DNA from: Calliopsis andreniformis
Taxonomy: Eukaryota; Arthropoda; Insecta; Hymenoptera; Andrenidae
Length of the DNA: 64,000 bases
Direction: 5' to 3'
Assembly (NCBI RefSeq): GCF_051401765.1
Contig: NC_135064.1
Coordinates: forward strand, 25,084,001 to 25,148,000
Part shown: positions 24,976 through 37,118 of the stretch, in pieces
Position numbering within the stretch: position 1 is the first letter of the stretch
Layout: each line of letters opens with the position of its first letter
Notes under the pieces: generated by a model
What the model saw: the letters and a program-made list of their open reading frames with translations, nothing else
The model's database searches: none
What the model was told of the DNA's origin: nothing
Made by a program: the position numbers and the translations under genes

Positions 24976-26905
24976 TGCAATATTTTTTAGGGAATTCCAT
25001 TTTTTTCGGTTTTAATTTTGAAGCGTATCGTGTATACATATAGTAGTTTAATTATGCTTTAATGCTACAGTGTTAAATGCTCGATATGATTAGTTATAAT
25101 TAGACTCACTGCGCAGGTGTTACTCGAGTATTTAGTATGATCTATAACCAAATTATCGCAGAGAAAGCAGATAATTTATTCATGAGAGCGCTTTTTGATT
25201 ACTGATTGGGTCCTTTTTGCATCTCACGAGCGAGCTCGAACTTAATCATTGTAATTGCTTCCTGAGATTACTTAACCTTGGAGAAAGAAGTGCATTACCA
25301 GACAGTATATGGCAAAAAATAGTCTACTTTCTCATCTGAGGTTCTATCCAGAGTCGATCGATTCCCTCGACCCTTGCACGCGAAAACGATTGTGTTGCAA
25401 CGATCTCGCCCAGTCACCGAGTATACGACGCTGGTCACCCTTTTCTTTTTTCCCATCGCGAAAAAATAATGAGCCAATTTTGTATCCGTTCGCCGTAACG
25501 TTGACGCAACGGGATCGCTTCGTCTCGGGTCGAATTTTAATCGCTTTCACTCTTGTTCGGCTGTGTCCCAGTTTTTTCAAGGGGAAAGTCTAGCGGTAAA
25601 TAATGAAGGGGGTACGGCTGAAGGAAATGAGAAACATCTTTTTTTTATTTTTTAAAGTAAAATTGCATGGGAGTTGCAACAATGTTCATTTCGCGTTGGT
25701 GTTATAGAAGGCGTGCCACAGCTCGTGAGAGAAAGTTTGGAGTTCTAAAACAAGCCTGAAATTATGGAATAATTTACCTGAGGATAAAATATTGTCCACT
25801 TTGTTTCTTCTTTTAGTGTAGCAATTAGTTACGAAATATTTCATGGAGTTTCAGAGTTGTTGCGAGATTGTCTAGGGAAAACTCAATTTCAATGCAAATT
25901 ATTTCATTTTACTCTGTCAACTGGAGGCGTACAAAGCCAAGCAAATCTATGATTAATTCTAATATAATTATGCAACTTCAAATAGGTATACTCATTCAAA
26001 CCTAATTTCGTTGAAATTTCACATGATATCGGTATGTTTGAAATTCAGTATATATAGTGGGACATTTTTCGAAACCTATCAAGTATCAAATTTAAAAAAG
26101 CAATAAATATGTTACACGTGAAAATGATATACGCGAAGCAAGGGACCTAGCTTCTCTTCATGATTCACATTGTGCCTGTCCCAATTGTCGTCCAAATTCT
26201 GGATGCCACAGTGAAATTCGGTGGCAGCGCACAGGGGAATTGAAGGGGCTGGAGGACTCGACTTTATTACCGTGAAATGCTCGCAATTCTTTTGTTTCGC
26301 CGCGAAATTGCCTTCACGTACGTGCGCAGGAGCGCATTCGACCCGTCCGGATGCGACTTCGCAGCCACCGGAAGAGACGTGCGTCCGTCCAGGTGATTCG
26401 TCTTCGAGTTGATGAGAAAACGTCCTTTCCTGCGGACGAGGTTATCTCCCGGTTGCCAGGACCACTTTGGACGAATGAAACAACCCTGTCGCAGGCCCTT
26501 GAAGTCGTATTGCGAGACAGATGCATGGTTCACTTTAAAACGTACGAACTATAGAATCACAGGACGTCTTATGGAGTAGGTACGCAGCTGGTTTAGGTGT
26601 TAATCTTCTTTGCATATTCAATGGGGGATTATCGATAGGTTGACGTTTATATCGGTAATGCTAGATTATAGGCAGGATTTTAATAAGCTTGTTATGTGTA
26701 GATACTCCGATTTAATATCCTTTATAGAAGCGATTTAATTAACCTTGCTGTGGTTCTAGAATTCTTAATTTCATAATAAATTTGGTTCCTTTTTTTTCTT
26801 TTTCTATACACTGTGTTCGCTGTATGAATTTTGAGAGATGTTATTCCCAGATCATTTTTATGATTGGTAGAAAATCTTGAAAAATAGTGGAGTATCTCTT
26901 GCTAA
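24976..26905. other. No gene seen
   Basis: AT-rich flanks around a CpG-rich block at about 26200-26520, where frames are open on both strands at once. Confidence 0.55.
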
Positions 26906-27172
26906 ATGACACATGGGGATTTTCATTTTATGTTTGTTTTGTTCCCTGGATCTCAATTTGATGTTTCGACCATCAGTTACATAAATGTAAAGAGCCCTTG
27001 GGAACTCGCTGTCAGATATTACGAGCTTTTCCAATTCTGTCTAGAAAATAGTTCCGCAGAAGAGCAGCAAATCCGTCTTCAGAAAGTATCAAAACTTTTG
27101 AAATTATATTTAGATGGAAACTTCACTGAATATCGAAGTTACTTAGATACAGGTTACAGTAACACGACGTGA
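26906..27172 (+). CDS. Unrecognised 88-codon ORF; possible terminal exon or retrocopy
   Basis: The predicted peptide is more protein-like than any other short frame here. After a hydrophobic N-terminal part (residues 6-14) it has two probable amphipathic helices (about residues 31-47 and 50-69), a DGNF turn at 70-73 and a polar C-terminus ending NTT. A TAA (26903-26905) sits directly before the ATG, so the real coding part may instead begin at an acceptor-like pyrimidine stretch and CAG ending at 26976. That exon would start at 26977 on the third base of a codon. AATAAA lies at 27180-27185, eight bases past the stop, followed by an A-rich run at about 27196-27212. This fits either a genuine last exon or a decayed poly(A) tail of a retrocopy. 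I do not recognise the family, and no partner exon was identified. Confidence 0.33.
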   Translation: MTHGDFHFMFVLFPGSQFDVSTISYINVKSPWELAVRYYELFQFCLENSSAEEQQIRLQKVSKLLKLYLDGNFTEYRSYLDTGYSNTT

Positions 27173-27212
27173 ATAAGTTAATAAAATGTTACTTTTAAAT
27201 TAAAAAGAAAAG

Positions 27213-29149
27213 GCTACAGAACGCTCGAAAATTTTTATTTTGCAAATATTCACCTTGCTGTATAAGTTACGTATCTTTAAAATGTTTCATAGTCTTCTAT
27301 TTGAAGTTTATTTGAAGATGTAATTCGCCATGGAAATCAGCTCTTCACTTGATAGCATTAAAGATCTGCACTCTCAGTGATCACTGAACCAGTGGGTAGC
27401 GCTTCGAAAACGTCATTATATATTCCTCGTATTTACATAAAAGGGATTAGCATGCATATAATCGACGAGTAATTGACGTGGCCGTAACACGAAGGGTAGC
27501 ACTAATAAATGGTCAAACTTGATCTAATTATCTGCCGTCGCGACATATTGGCATCCATGCATCGCAACGCCCACGCTAATTCCAATTCTCCATTCACGAA
27601 GCGTAATTCCATCTATTTGCTTATACGTGATTGACCTGCTTTTTTCGTTACAGTTGTGCATTCGTTCGTCTTCTGAAACTTAACGCAAAATCCAACTGGA
27701 GTACCTCAGAGTATCATCATGTTTTAAATTTAGTGGTCTAATAAACAGCGAATTTTTCCCGCGCATGTTTAATAATTTCAAAGTTGTACAAACCCAGTTT
27801 TCTAAAATAAATTTTTACGCTGCCTTAAATATGGCACTTAAACCTACAATTAACGCGAATTAATAAATTCTCTTGCAAAAGTTGTTAAGTGTCCTCGAAA
27901 ACGCGTAGAGTTTCATTTCTGATTGGTTATATACCTGCTCATCTCCCCGAAACGTCACTATAATATTCAATAAATATTTAAATCCACATTATTCGGTAAG
28001 CAAATAACATGGATCACAGTGATTCAGTTCCTGCTGCACCTCCTGCGTGTTGATTATTAGGAATATAACTTTCCCGAGAGTACCATAATTATCTGGGTAT
28101 ATCTCTGCGAGAAATTCGGAGAAGAATTGATTCCAGGTATTTAAAAATAGACACTGTATTACAAATGAAATCTGATTGTAGGAAAAATTCGATTATGTAT
28201 ATTCAGTTCGTAATGAATTTCAGAAAATTAGACATTGAAGAGATACTTCAGCTTCGAATTCGGTCTTAAGCTAATCAAAAGAGGTCCCACTATATTCAGA
28301 TTCAATGATTCTTATTTAGCAAAATCTTCAAGAAGCTATAGCTTCTTTAAATAAAATCTCAGCGTGACGTGGTTTGAAGTAACTGTGAATCTTGAAATGG
28401 AAAGTAGCGGAATGTGTAAGAAACATTTGAAACGTATCAAGTAGAGTGTCCAGTGACCGAGGGTCACCCAACAGGCCGACATATCAGAAGGAAGCAAGCA
28501 CAGAGTTCCTCGAGGCTGTGGCCCCTTTGTCGGCGTAGCGAAAACGTTCTTTCGTGTTTCGGTGGATCGCGATCGACCGTGCAACCGTCCAGGCGCCATT
28601 ACGTTCGCGGAGTCACGATAACATCGATGTGTTATATCGTCCCGTGGTTCCTCAAAGCCGCGAGAACACGATAACACGAGGCTCGCGCGAGACGCGGCTC
28701 TTGTTGGCGGGTTTATGTATCACCCCGTAACTGCGCCGCTAAGAGGGCCATTTCAGGCTGCATTACTTTTTGAAACTACACCCATTCTTGGCTGCGACGC
28801 CGTGAAAAGCTCGTTCCTCGGCCAAGATGTTATCGTTATCCACGACCCGCCCTTATTATCGCCTTGCTTTATCGACCCGATTACTTGCACAGCCGTGAAG
28901 TCGATTTCACGTGTCGCCCCCCTGTAGCTCTTGAGATGCTAATGCGAGCAATGTGGACTATTTAGTGAGCGTGAGGGCAGGTATAGAAGGTGAGACAGGG
29001 CGCGTGGTGTAATTGAATAGAAATTGATTCTATGCCTAAAAGTGATTCAAATAGAACAGAGTGAAACTTTTTTATAGGAAGCTTAATTTTCGAGAAAATT
29101 GAAATTTTGTTTTTTTCAAGTTTCCGTCACGATAGACAATTTCAATGTT
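27213..29149. other. No gene seen
   Basis: AT-rich to about 28430, then a CpG-rich block at about 28440-28930 with short overlapping frames. The stretch at 27480-27640 is GC-moderate with AATAAAT and TAATTAT words and could be conserved non-coding DNA. Confidence 0.5.
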
Positions 29150-29480
29150 AATAAATTGGCGTGCCCCCAATCCTGACGTAGCACCGCCCGTTCACGGAAC
29201 TGGCGCCTCGAAATGAAATTGGGCGATTCATGGGCGCGAAACAGCGTTAATTACGCCGACCCTCCAGAAAATGCAATCAGCGTGCATCGTCATGCAGCCT
29301 TGTCAGCATAATGGCCCCCACTGGCAGGTGGCAAAACAAACGAACCTCCCTCGGCCGTCTCCGCGATAATCGTGTGCAGCTTTGCTCCGGAACCTGTGCG
29401 CCTCGGGTTAAATTGGCGACATAATCGGTCCATAATCGGCCCAGCAATTAGAACGATACGCTTGATACGCTCGTTACACG
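29150..29480. promoter_or_regulatory. Enhancer-like island (composition and motif words only)
   Basis: A GC-moderate island in AT-richer DNA holding an E-box CAGGTG (29325-29330), a TTAATTA word and two copies of CATAATCGG 11 bp apart (29420-29428, 29431-29439), which contain the TAATC core of K50 homeodomain sites. Only sequence texture supports this. Confidence 0.2.
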
Positions 29481-30989
29481 GGAAAATAAAACGACGTCGT
29501 GAAACGATCGAAGCGTGGGAAGGAAGGGGGTGGAAATCCGTGGCAACTCGAGCGCGAGCGTGGAAACGCCATCCCCTTCGTTCTTTTTACGTTTGTTCGT
29601 TCTCCGTCTCTTTTAGTCGTTCTAATCGAGTCAGTATGGACGAGGTGGATTTATTTACTCAAGTAAATTCGCCCCTGGAGCCGATGGAAGGGATAATGTT
29701 TACCGGCGCGTGTCGTCTGAGAGGTAAAATGAAAGAGGAAAATGTTTACCGAACGTTAAGGAATTAAAATTGCGCAGCTGATATCACGGATCAGAGGGAG
29801 CGATAAATTTACAACAGAGAGTAATGAACCAACGCGATGCTATGATACTTTCTCGTTAATTAAAGCTCGTTTTTATTCGTACCTATTTATTTAATGTGTA
29901 GGATCTTTTAAAAGAATGTAATCCTTGCAGGGAAAGCCATAGAATTTTTGCAGGATTTTCTCAGGAAAGACTTTATATAATTGAAGTAATTACATTATAC
30001 GATAATTTTTATTTCTCGTCAGCAACAGCTCTTTACATTATTACGTCCAGTTTTAAATTAAATTCCATTTATAATTCTACTGTAACCATGAAATAACAAT
30101 CTCGGTGCGCTGATAAATTAAATCTAGAATTTGAGAAGCATACATAGTCAGACTTGAAGCTAGGTACGCACATATGTACGTAGGTACATAGATGCGCTTA
30201 CACGCGGGCGATGCATTTGCGACAAAACTTTTATTCGTTGGCTGAAAAGCGTCAGCGGTCCATCGAACACACGGAACTCGATTACAAGGCCTCAGAAAAG
30301 ACATCGATAAAAAACGCGGTTTCGCTCGAGTCCATCGGTCCATGAAAGCGGGTACGTTTCGTGAAACTGCGAAACGGTCACCACGAAAGTACAAATTGAA
30401 AAGAAGATTTAATTGAAATGACCCAGGATCCTAGTTACGTGGAATCGTACAACCACTGCGACAGACCGATCGATTAACCAGTGCACACTGCAGCGCCGTG
30501 TCGCGTACCAACTTTTTTAATTAATTTCTCTGATCACGAGTGGGACGACGAAAGGCCTGTTTTCATTCTTCCCTGTTTTAGTGGTGGTTTTTCATAGCGA
30601 CGCGCGAGCCCACGAAATCAGAGCCCAATAATGTTCGATAATTACACGCTAATCGGACCGTGCGTAATGCGGGTTGCATGCTCCTGTCCTCTCCATTTGG
30701 TTAAGTGGGATAATTTGGTGACCCGACAATATTGGAAGCTTGATAATTAAATTCGTTTGCATGAGTAACGTGTTAACCTTTCAGTTTTCTTGTTGGTGAG
30801 GTGTTTCTGCTGGTAGCAAGTAATTAAGGCTTTTCGTACTGTCCAATATTTCTGTTGTTTTCAATATTGAGTAATGGAATTTTCTTTCTAGCAGCTGAGA
30901 GATATTACAACATTTAGGTACCTTAGTTTTGGAAGTTTGAATATCTATATAGTAGATATATGTAAATATTTAAATAATTGAAGGTATAA
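29481..30989. other. No gene seen
   Basis: A CpG-bearing block at 29481-29780 contains the end of a 131-codon frame of arbitrary composition. After it come AT-rich DNA, a CpG-bearing stretch at 30170-30700 and AT-rich DNA running into the 8-bp microsatellite. Confidence 0.55.
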
Positions 30990-31137
30990 AAATTTGAATA
31001 TTTGAATATTTGAAAATTTAAAGATTTAAAAATTTAAAAATTTGAATATTTGAATATTTGAATATTTGAATATTTGAAAATTTGAAAATCTGAAAATTTG
31101 AAAATTTGAAAATTTGAAAATTTGAATTATTTGAAAT
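30990..31137. repeat. 8-bp microsatellite, GAATATTT/GAAAATTT type
   Basis: An array of period 8 begins with GAATATTT units, switches to degenerate TTTAAAAA units around 31015-31040, returns to GAATATTT and ends with GAAAATTT units. It has roughly 16-18 copies. The motif is the reverse complement of the array at 61345-61510. Confidence 0.9.
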
Positions 31138-34100
31138 TGCCTATAAAAATTGAAACTTTTCTACTGTAGCTCGAGATATAGATCACATCTGTCACATGCC
31201 AGTACCTATCTTAATTACGTACCTACACGAATGCCAATTTCTGGCTGTAAAAATTCGGTACACGGTCGTCGGTATCGTTTGAAGCGGGAAAGCTGAACGC
31301 GTGTCGTTGAATGCACGCATAATAAGAGCCTGGGACTCGCATTCCACGAATGGAGAAAAAGCCATTCGGTGTCGTTTTTCGGCTGGTTATGGATCACTTT
31401 TGCCGCGCGTCGATTTTCCGCGACATAATAGTGGGGGCGGGGATGCGGGGCACCATGATTGAATGCCACCGACGAAAAATAAACCAGGTCGACGGGCATG
31501 AAACTGTGCAACGTGACACCATTGTCCACCGAATGGAGGAGCATCTCGTCCACCCTCGCTCGGGGTGTCGTCCCGTGAAAAATGCTCCCCGTTGACGCAA
31601 ATAAACTTCCTCAACGGAGGTAATGGATATACCCAGGGTACATTTCTGCCAGTGTCGACCCAAATAATAACCTCTTCGTCCTGACCAGGGACTCTACTCC
31701 GTCTTCTGCGTTTCTGTTTCGAGGCTGGATTCTTCTTCGTCTATTCAGTCGCGTGTACGACTCGTGAACGCGTCGTTTGTTATTAATGATCGGATGGTTT
31801 AGCCGTTAACTGTAGCTTTGTTCTACTGTCCTTAGTTACCCAGAGCTGGGAAATCTGAAGTCTTAGGTTGTAAAGTATCAGAGGTACGCCACGGGTAATT
31901 GGACCTTGTTAGATGCTTGGTTGGAAATCCTGTGTTATCGTGATCTTGGGGATCTGGGATAACTTACTTGGGAAGAAAAGAGGGAATTTCGAGATTACAT
32001 TGTGTTGTCGTGTTAATACATTGCTAACCATCAGTAGTAACGTATATAACTAGAATTTAGTACTAATTCCTTGTAAAGATCCAACGAATGATAGGATTAA
32101 TCTTATACATACATACAGAAGTTAATTTACCTGAGTATAAAAGCAAATCATTCGTATCTAGTGAACAGCCTTAACCATCATCCCGTGTATAGTTGCGAAC
32201 AAATATAAAGCTTATTTCGTTCAACGTTGAATCCTGCCCCTAAAGCAGAAGGAATCGCTAATGTCTTCAATTTCGCCAGGTTTCGACAACTCGTCCACCA
32301 GAATTTCTCAATCCTGGAACTCTGCCACAAGCTCAGCTCACCGAGCTGCGTTTCCAGTTCCGCGATACACGAGTAAATCACCTGTCTGCGAATATCATTC
32401 ATTCGCGAGTATCTCGATCGTCGGATCTCCCTTTCTAAAGTCGATTGGTTCGTGGCTCATAAACTTCTCGCGTAAAACCTACGCGATTACCCAATCCCAG
32501 GTAGTCTGTGCTCTTTCTCGATCTCGTATTAATGGGAATTGACACTCGCCTCTGAAAAATTGATCGCGCTTCGAGCGACGGCGCAGCAGTTACGCGAGCT
32601 CGCCTTTTACCTGGCACTACCTGAAAGCGTATGCAAAAGACGGCGGTATCCGAGCCCCTCGCGTCTTGTCAAACATCAAAACGCTATAGCCGCGCTCAAC
32701 CGCTGAACTTTAAAACCCCGGGAACATAATGGAACCGCTGAAGCGTGGTGTAAAATATATTCTCAGCGGCTAATAACACGCACGATATGATCGGCTGAGC
32801 TATGTTCGCGCGAACGTAACGGTGTTCGAAATCAGGTGGTGGGATAAAACGAAACGCTTTCAGTATTCTGTTCTTCATACACGCGGCCGCAGTAACGTCG
32901 TCGTAAAGTTGATTCGAATTTGCATTCAGGGAAAAGGACTGTAAGAACTGTGGGACTAATTTCCATTTTGCTGTTAGGACGTTGTATTATAAGGGTGGTT
33001 CTATAGTGAGTGATTTATACTTCGACGTTTATGCTTTGTACCGTTTAATTGTTTAGACTTGCGGTGGCATATTCGAAGGTGAGTCACGAGGGGCACTGAA
33101 GATTCAGTTTCGCATGAGGATGATAAGCTCGTTGTGGATTTCATACTTAGAGACGTCTTTTCTTTGGATCTGTTATCTCAAAACAGTCTCGTTAATGACT
33201 TCGTGTGTCGTTTCCATGCTACATAAGGAAATTCATAATTAGAAGTCAGTCGAGCAGTGGATAATAGTAACTAGGGATTTCCAGTGTTGTTTTAATTATA
33301 AGTAATCAACCCCTCCATGGATATTCACAGCGCACATTTCTGTGAAGTTTCACCAAAGTTTGGAGCATGAAATTGCATGCAGCCGGACGCGGTGTACCCT
33401 GTATCTCTCTCGCATTTGAATTTGAATAGAAATGAGTAAATTAGTCACATATCCTGTTCAATTGACTAGTAACTCTGAAACACACTGCGCAATATTGGAA
33501 GCACTCTCAGTGCCCACCGAAAATCTAGCTTATTTAGAAGCAAGTTGACGAAAAATCTCACATCTTAACTCATGAAACTTCAAAGTTGCGTAAGCACATT
33601 TCATTCGCTATTTTTTTTAGCGAATTTGCATATTGAATTCTATTTCTTCATATTACTGATATGGAAGGAGACCTCAAAGACTAGTTCAACATTTGTTCGT
33701 TATTACTTCTCCGTTATGATCTAGACCCTACAACACTATTTCTATGTAACTACTCAGTCTTTTCCTTGCGTCTCTTTTTCTTGGGTCGTAATGGCTTAAT
33801 AAGTCGATTCGTATTCCCCGAGTGTCGGTAATCGAAACGAACGATACCGACTAAAAGAAGCGAAGAGGTGCAGAGAGGAATAGCCCATCAGTTGGAAGAA
33901 TTTTTTTTACGAGGCCGCAATAAAGCGCGGCGCGAACACGTCGGCCGATTTGCGAGCGTCCAAGATCCGGCGCTCGCAGTAAATAAAGCGCGCGAAGTGT
34001 CGGCTTTGCTCGTCGCTTTTCGCCCCCTCCTGTTTCTCTCCTGGCCACCGCCGACAATGAATCCAGCCCGGCTGGGGTTGCACCGGCGGGCAAAAAGAGA

Positions 34101-36629
34101 AACGGGGACGAGAGAAAATACTGTTGGTCCCAAGTTCGTTTAACGGCACCGAGAACTTCATCCGCAGCCCGTCTTCCTCACTCCTTTCGCCTGCCGCTTC
34201 TTCGTTCTTCTTATTGTGTCTGGCCGCCCCGTATCTGGCCCATGTCTCCTCCGAACACCTATTTCGCTGGCTCTGCCTCTGAGAAGGAGCGTCGACTAAT
34301 TTCCGGCCGACGGGCCGATTCCTTTTCCACTCGGCGCGCGGCGATTTACCGCAACGCGTAACCGCGCGAACTCTGTGTCTCCGCGGACGTAAATCGTCGA
34401 CCCGATAACAGAGGGTCTGTGGCGATGTCCACTTTGATAGAGGGTGTCGCGTCGATCAGCCGTTCTTGAGAACATTCAGACCAATTTGTGGACGTCTCTT
34501 GTTTGTGATGTGGAAACTGGGGGAGGAATGATTGTGTGGGGAGTAAATTGAAATTGAAGAGTGATAGTCTTTATATATATTGTAATACTGTGATTTTTTG
34601 GATAAATATTCTTGGAACTAGAAGTTTTTGGGGAAAAGGGAAACTGTTATAAAGGATGATGCGATAGGTGAGAGCAAGGTTCCCTTCGCCATTTCTTATG
34701 AAAGTCCATATTCTGAAATATAATTACTGTTTTTCAATTAATGTCTTCGCTTGAATTGGAAAATGTTCGTAACGTTAGTAATTTTCTGAAAGTTTGTGAA
34801 GGGTCATTCCATAGCTGATGGACCGAAAACTAGGAAGGAGGAATGGAGGGTCAGATCCATTGAACAAACGTCAAGCCAGTGTGAATGACCTTGCTGCTTA
34901 TTACTCGTCAGTCGAATGGGTTGACAGCGGATATGCAAATACTGGCTCATAGGCCGTCAGAGCTTGTCCTTCCGCCCCGCTTCCTCTCCCCCTTTTTCTT
35001 GCTCCCCCCAGCGCTGTTTGCCTCACGAAACCCGTTCCTTCGGTCGACCATTCCATGGAAACGGGACTCGGACAATACACAGTATCCCACTGCTCTCAAT
35101 TTGCACGGATAACACTGAATAACGAGGATAAGGTTATTGTCTCTTGTGTCGTTGAATTCGACTTGACAGACTCGACTAAGAAATGTGATTTTTGGTTCAA
35201 AATGAATTCTAATTATTGCCGCGTGACTGTAGTCTGCGCTATTTTGTTAAAATTTTATTTCAGATTTCAAGTAATTAAATCATAATAAAAATGTTAAAAG
35301 AATTGAAGGAATAATTGCGAGGCTATTGCCTGCAGTGAGGAGCTATAGCTAGACCTGCCATCAAGAGGATCTACTAGCTTATCAGTATACCTTTCGACCT
35401 TTGACGAAGGTACAGGATGGTAACTGCAACCTCAGGGAAACATTGAGATATGCTTCTGAAAGGGCAGAGTCTGTGTATAGCCTGAAGGTTCAGACAGTGA
35501 TACGTAATAACTTCAAAAATAGTAGAGTTCCTTAAGATTCATTAAAAATATCTCTCAGAAATGGTCAGTTTTCACTTCTCTACTGAAATTGAAACAAGAC
35601 TAAGAAAAGAATAATTGAAAGATTTATTACAACATGCACAAGGTAAAATAATTGTCTTTTAATTATTTTCAAATATACAGTCGGAAACGAACACTGAGAA
35701 AGGACTTAATTAACAAATCAAACAAACTTACAGTGTCTCCTAATTAATCTAAAAGACAATTTTTAAATGAACGCCACTTCACAATTTACACTGCGATAAA
35801 AGTTGTCTCCCGAAAGAAGAGGAAAGAGGAGATGTTACCCAAGCAGCAACATTCCACTGTTCCTTTCGCGGATTCGAAACGGAGAGAGTAGGGTTCACGC
35901 GTTCCGAGAGGCTCACGCACACGTCGCGAACCGAGGCCTACGCAGGCGCGATTTCATTCACGCTGCTCGTGAATGGCACGAGAAAACCGTGGGCGGACAG
36001 GCAAGCGCGGCGCTCTCTCGAGCTTCTCTCGCGCCAGAGCCCGCTTCTTTTCCATGAATGAATTTACGCCGCGCGTACGTCGCCTCTTCTTCGACCTCCC
36101 TCGTTCCCCATTTTACTTTTGCACCGTTTCACTGTTCCCCCTCAGGTTCGCCCTTTTCTGCTCCGTTCTACTCGCTTGCCTCCACGCACCCAGTGATTTG
36201 TTCGAGCTCCTCGAACAGCTCGAATTGGATTTCTCTCTCCAGGGTCGCGTACGTTCTCCTTTCTCTCGAAACTTGCCATCGCTTTGCTGTGTTTTATGGA
36301 AAATTCGAAGCAGAGAGGGTGGCTCGGTCTAGCGACTCGGAGGAAGCCAGCGTCCGTAAACAATCCGCGAGTGATGTATCCATCGTGGAAGTTTCGATGG
36401 AAATACCGCGAAAGTTCTATCCAATTTTGCCTACGGTGCATCCATTTATGTATCAGCAGCGACTGCGCCCGTGTCATCGATCATTTCGTTCATTGTACCT
36501 TGACTTCAGAGTATATATATTTTTCAGAAAATAAGATTGAGTAAACAGAGTATCGTCATTGGTACGTCAGAATACCTCGCGATTTATTTAACTCTCGACT
36601 AGTGGTAACTACACAGTCGTCGCCTCATA
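31138..36629. other. No gene seen
   Basis: CpG-rich blocks at about 31230-31600, 32420-32920, 33800-34500 and 35800-36480 alternate with AT-rich DNA. Both strands are open in several frames at 33850-34160, the mark of a stop-poor block. A perfect 8-bp stem with a 3-nt loop sits at 36199-36217. Confidence 0.55.
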
Positions 36630-37118
36630 ATGTGTACTTCTACTGATCCAACATCCGTTTCCCAAAGTTCCAACTCCGAAAGCTACGACGTCGTGAGCGA
36701 GACTACCCTAGTCGACGCCAACAAGATCAACCTCAATACGGTTACGTCTTCTAATTTCAATCAGAACCCGCTACCGTCATCGAACTATTTGTACGTGTCG
36801 AAACTTGACAATGAGGCTGACATTTCCGCGGAAACTCCTCCGTTTCCGTCTCCCGCGTTCCCCTTGACGAGCATTCACCGAGATCCCTCCAACCCCGAGC
36901 CATTTCCGTGCTCGTTGCTCGCGAAAGATCCGAGTGAATCCGATCCCAAGTGGCGTCGATGCTTCTCCAGCGACATTGACCGAGGACAGGCAAGGGATGG
37001 CTTATCGGTTTCACGTGGCGTCGTCGAGACAGTAATGACGAACTGCTCCATCGAGGGATACTTAGCCGAAAGATCAACGTACCTCCTCCGTCGCTTGGGT
37101 GGCGCCGAGGGTGGTTAA
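36630..37118 (+). CDS. Unrecognised Ser/Asn/Pro-rich ORF, 162 codons
   Basis: The ATG has A at -3. The first ~118 residues are rich in Ser, Asn, Pro and Asp with few Arg, and by rough count about 59 percent of those codons end in G or C, with RNY codons somewhat enriched. That is less arbitrary than the Arg/Ser-rich frames typical of CpG-rich DNA. From about residue 108 the peptide turns Arg-rich and looks non-coding, so if real this may be a first exon that ends early; GTGAGC at 36691 is one possible donor. No domain, signal peptide or membrane segment is visible and the composition suggests disorder. A 188-codon frame is also open on the opposite strand (36757-37323), which shows that the block is simply poor in stop codons. 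It may be spurious. Confidence 0.22.
   Translation: MCTSTDPTSVSQSSNSESYDVVSETTLVDANKINLNTVTSSNFNQNPLPSSNYLYVSKLDNEADISAETPPFPSPAFPLTSIHRDPSNPEPFPCSLLAKDPSESDPKWRRCFSSDIDRGQARDGLSVSRGVVETVMTNCSIEGYLAERSTYLLRRLGGAEGG

Noticed and set aside
35973..36534. Frames of 119 and 158 codons (+)
   Set aside because: They overlap each other in different frames and a minus-strand frame; composition is arbitrary.
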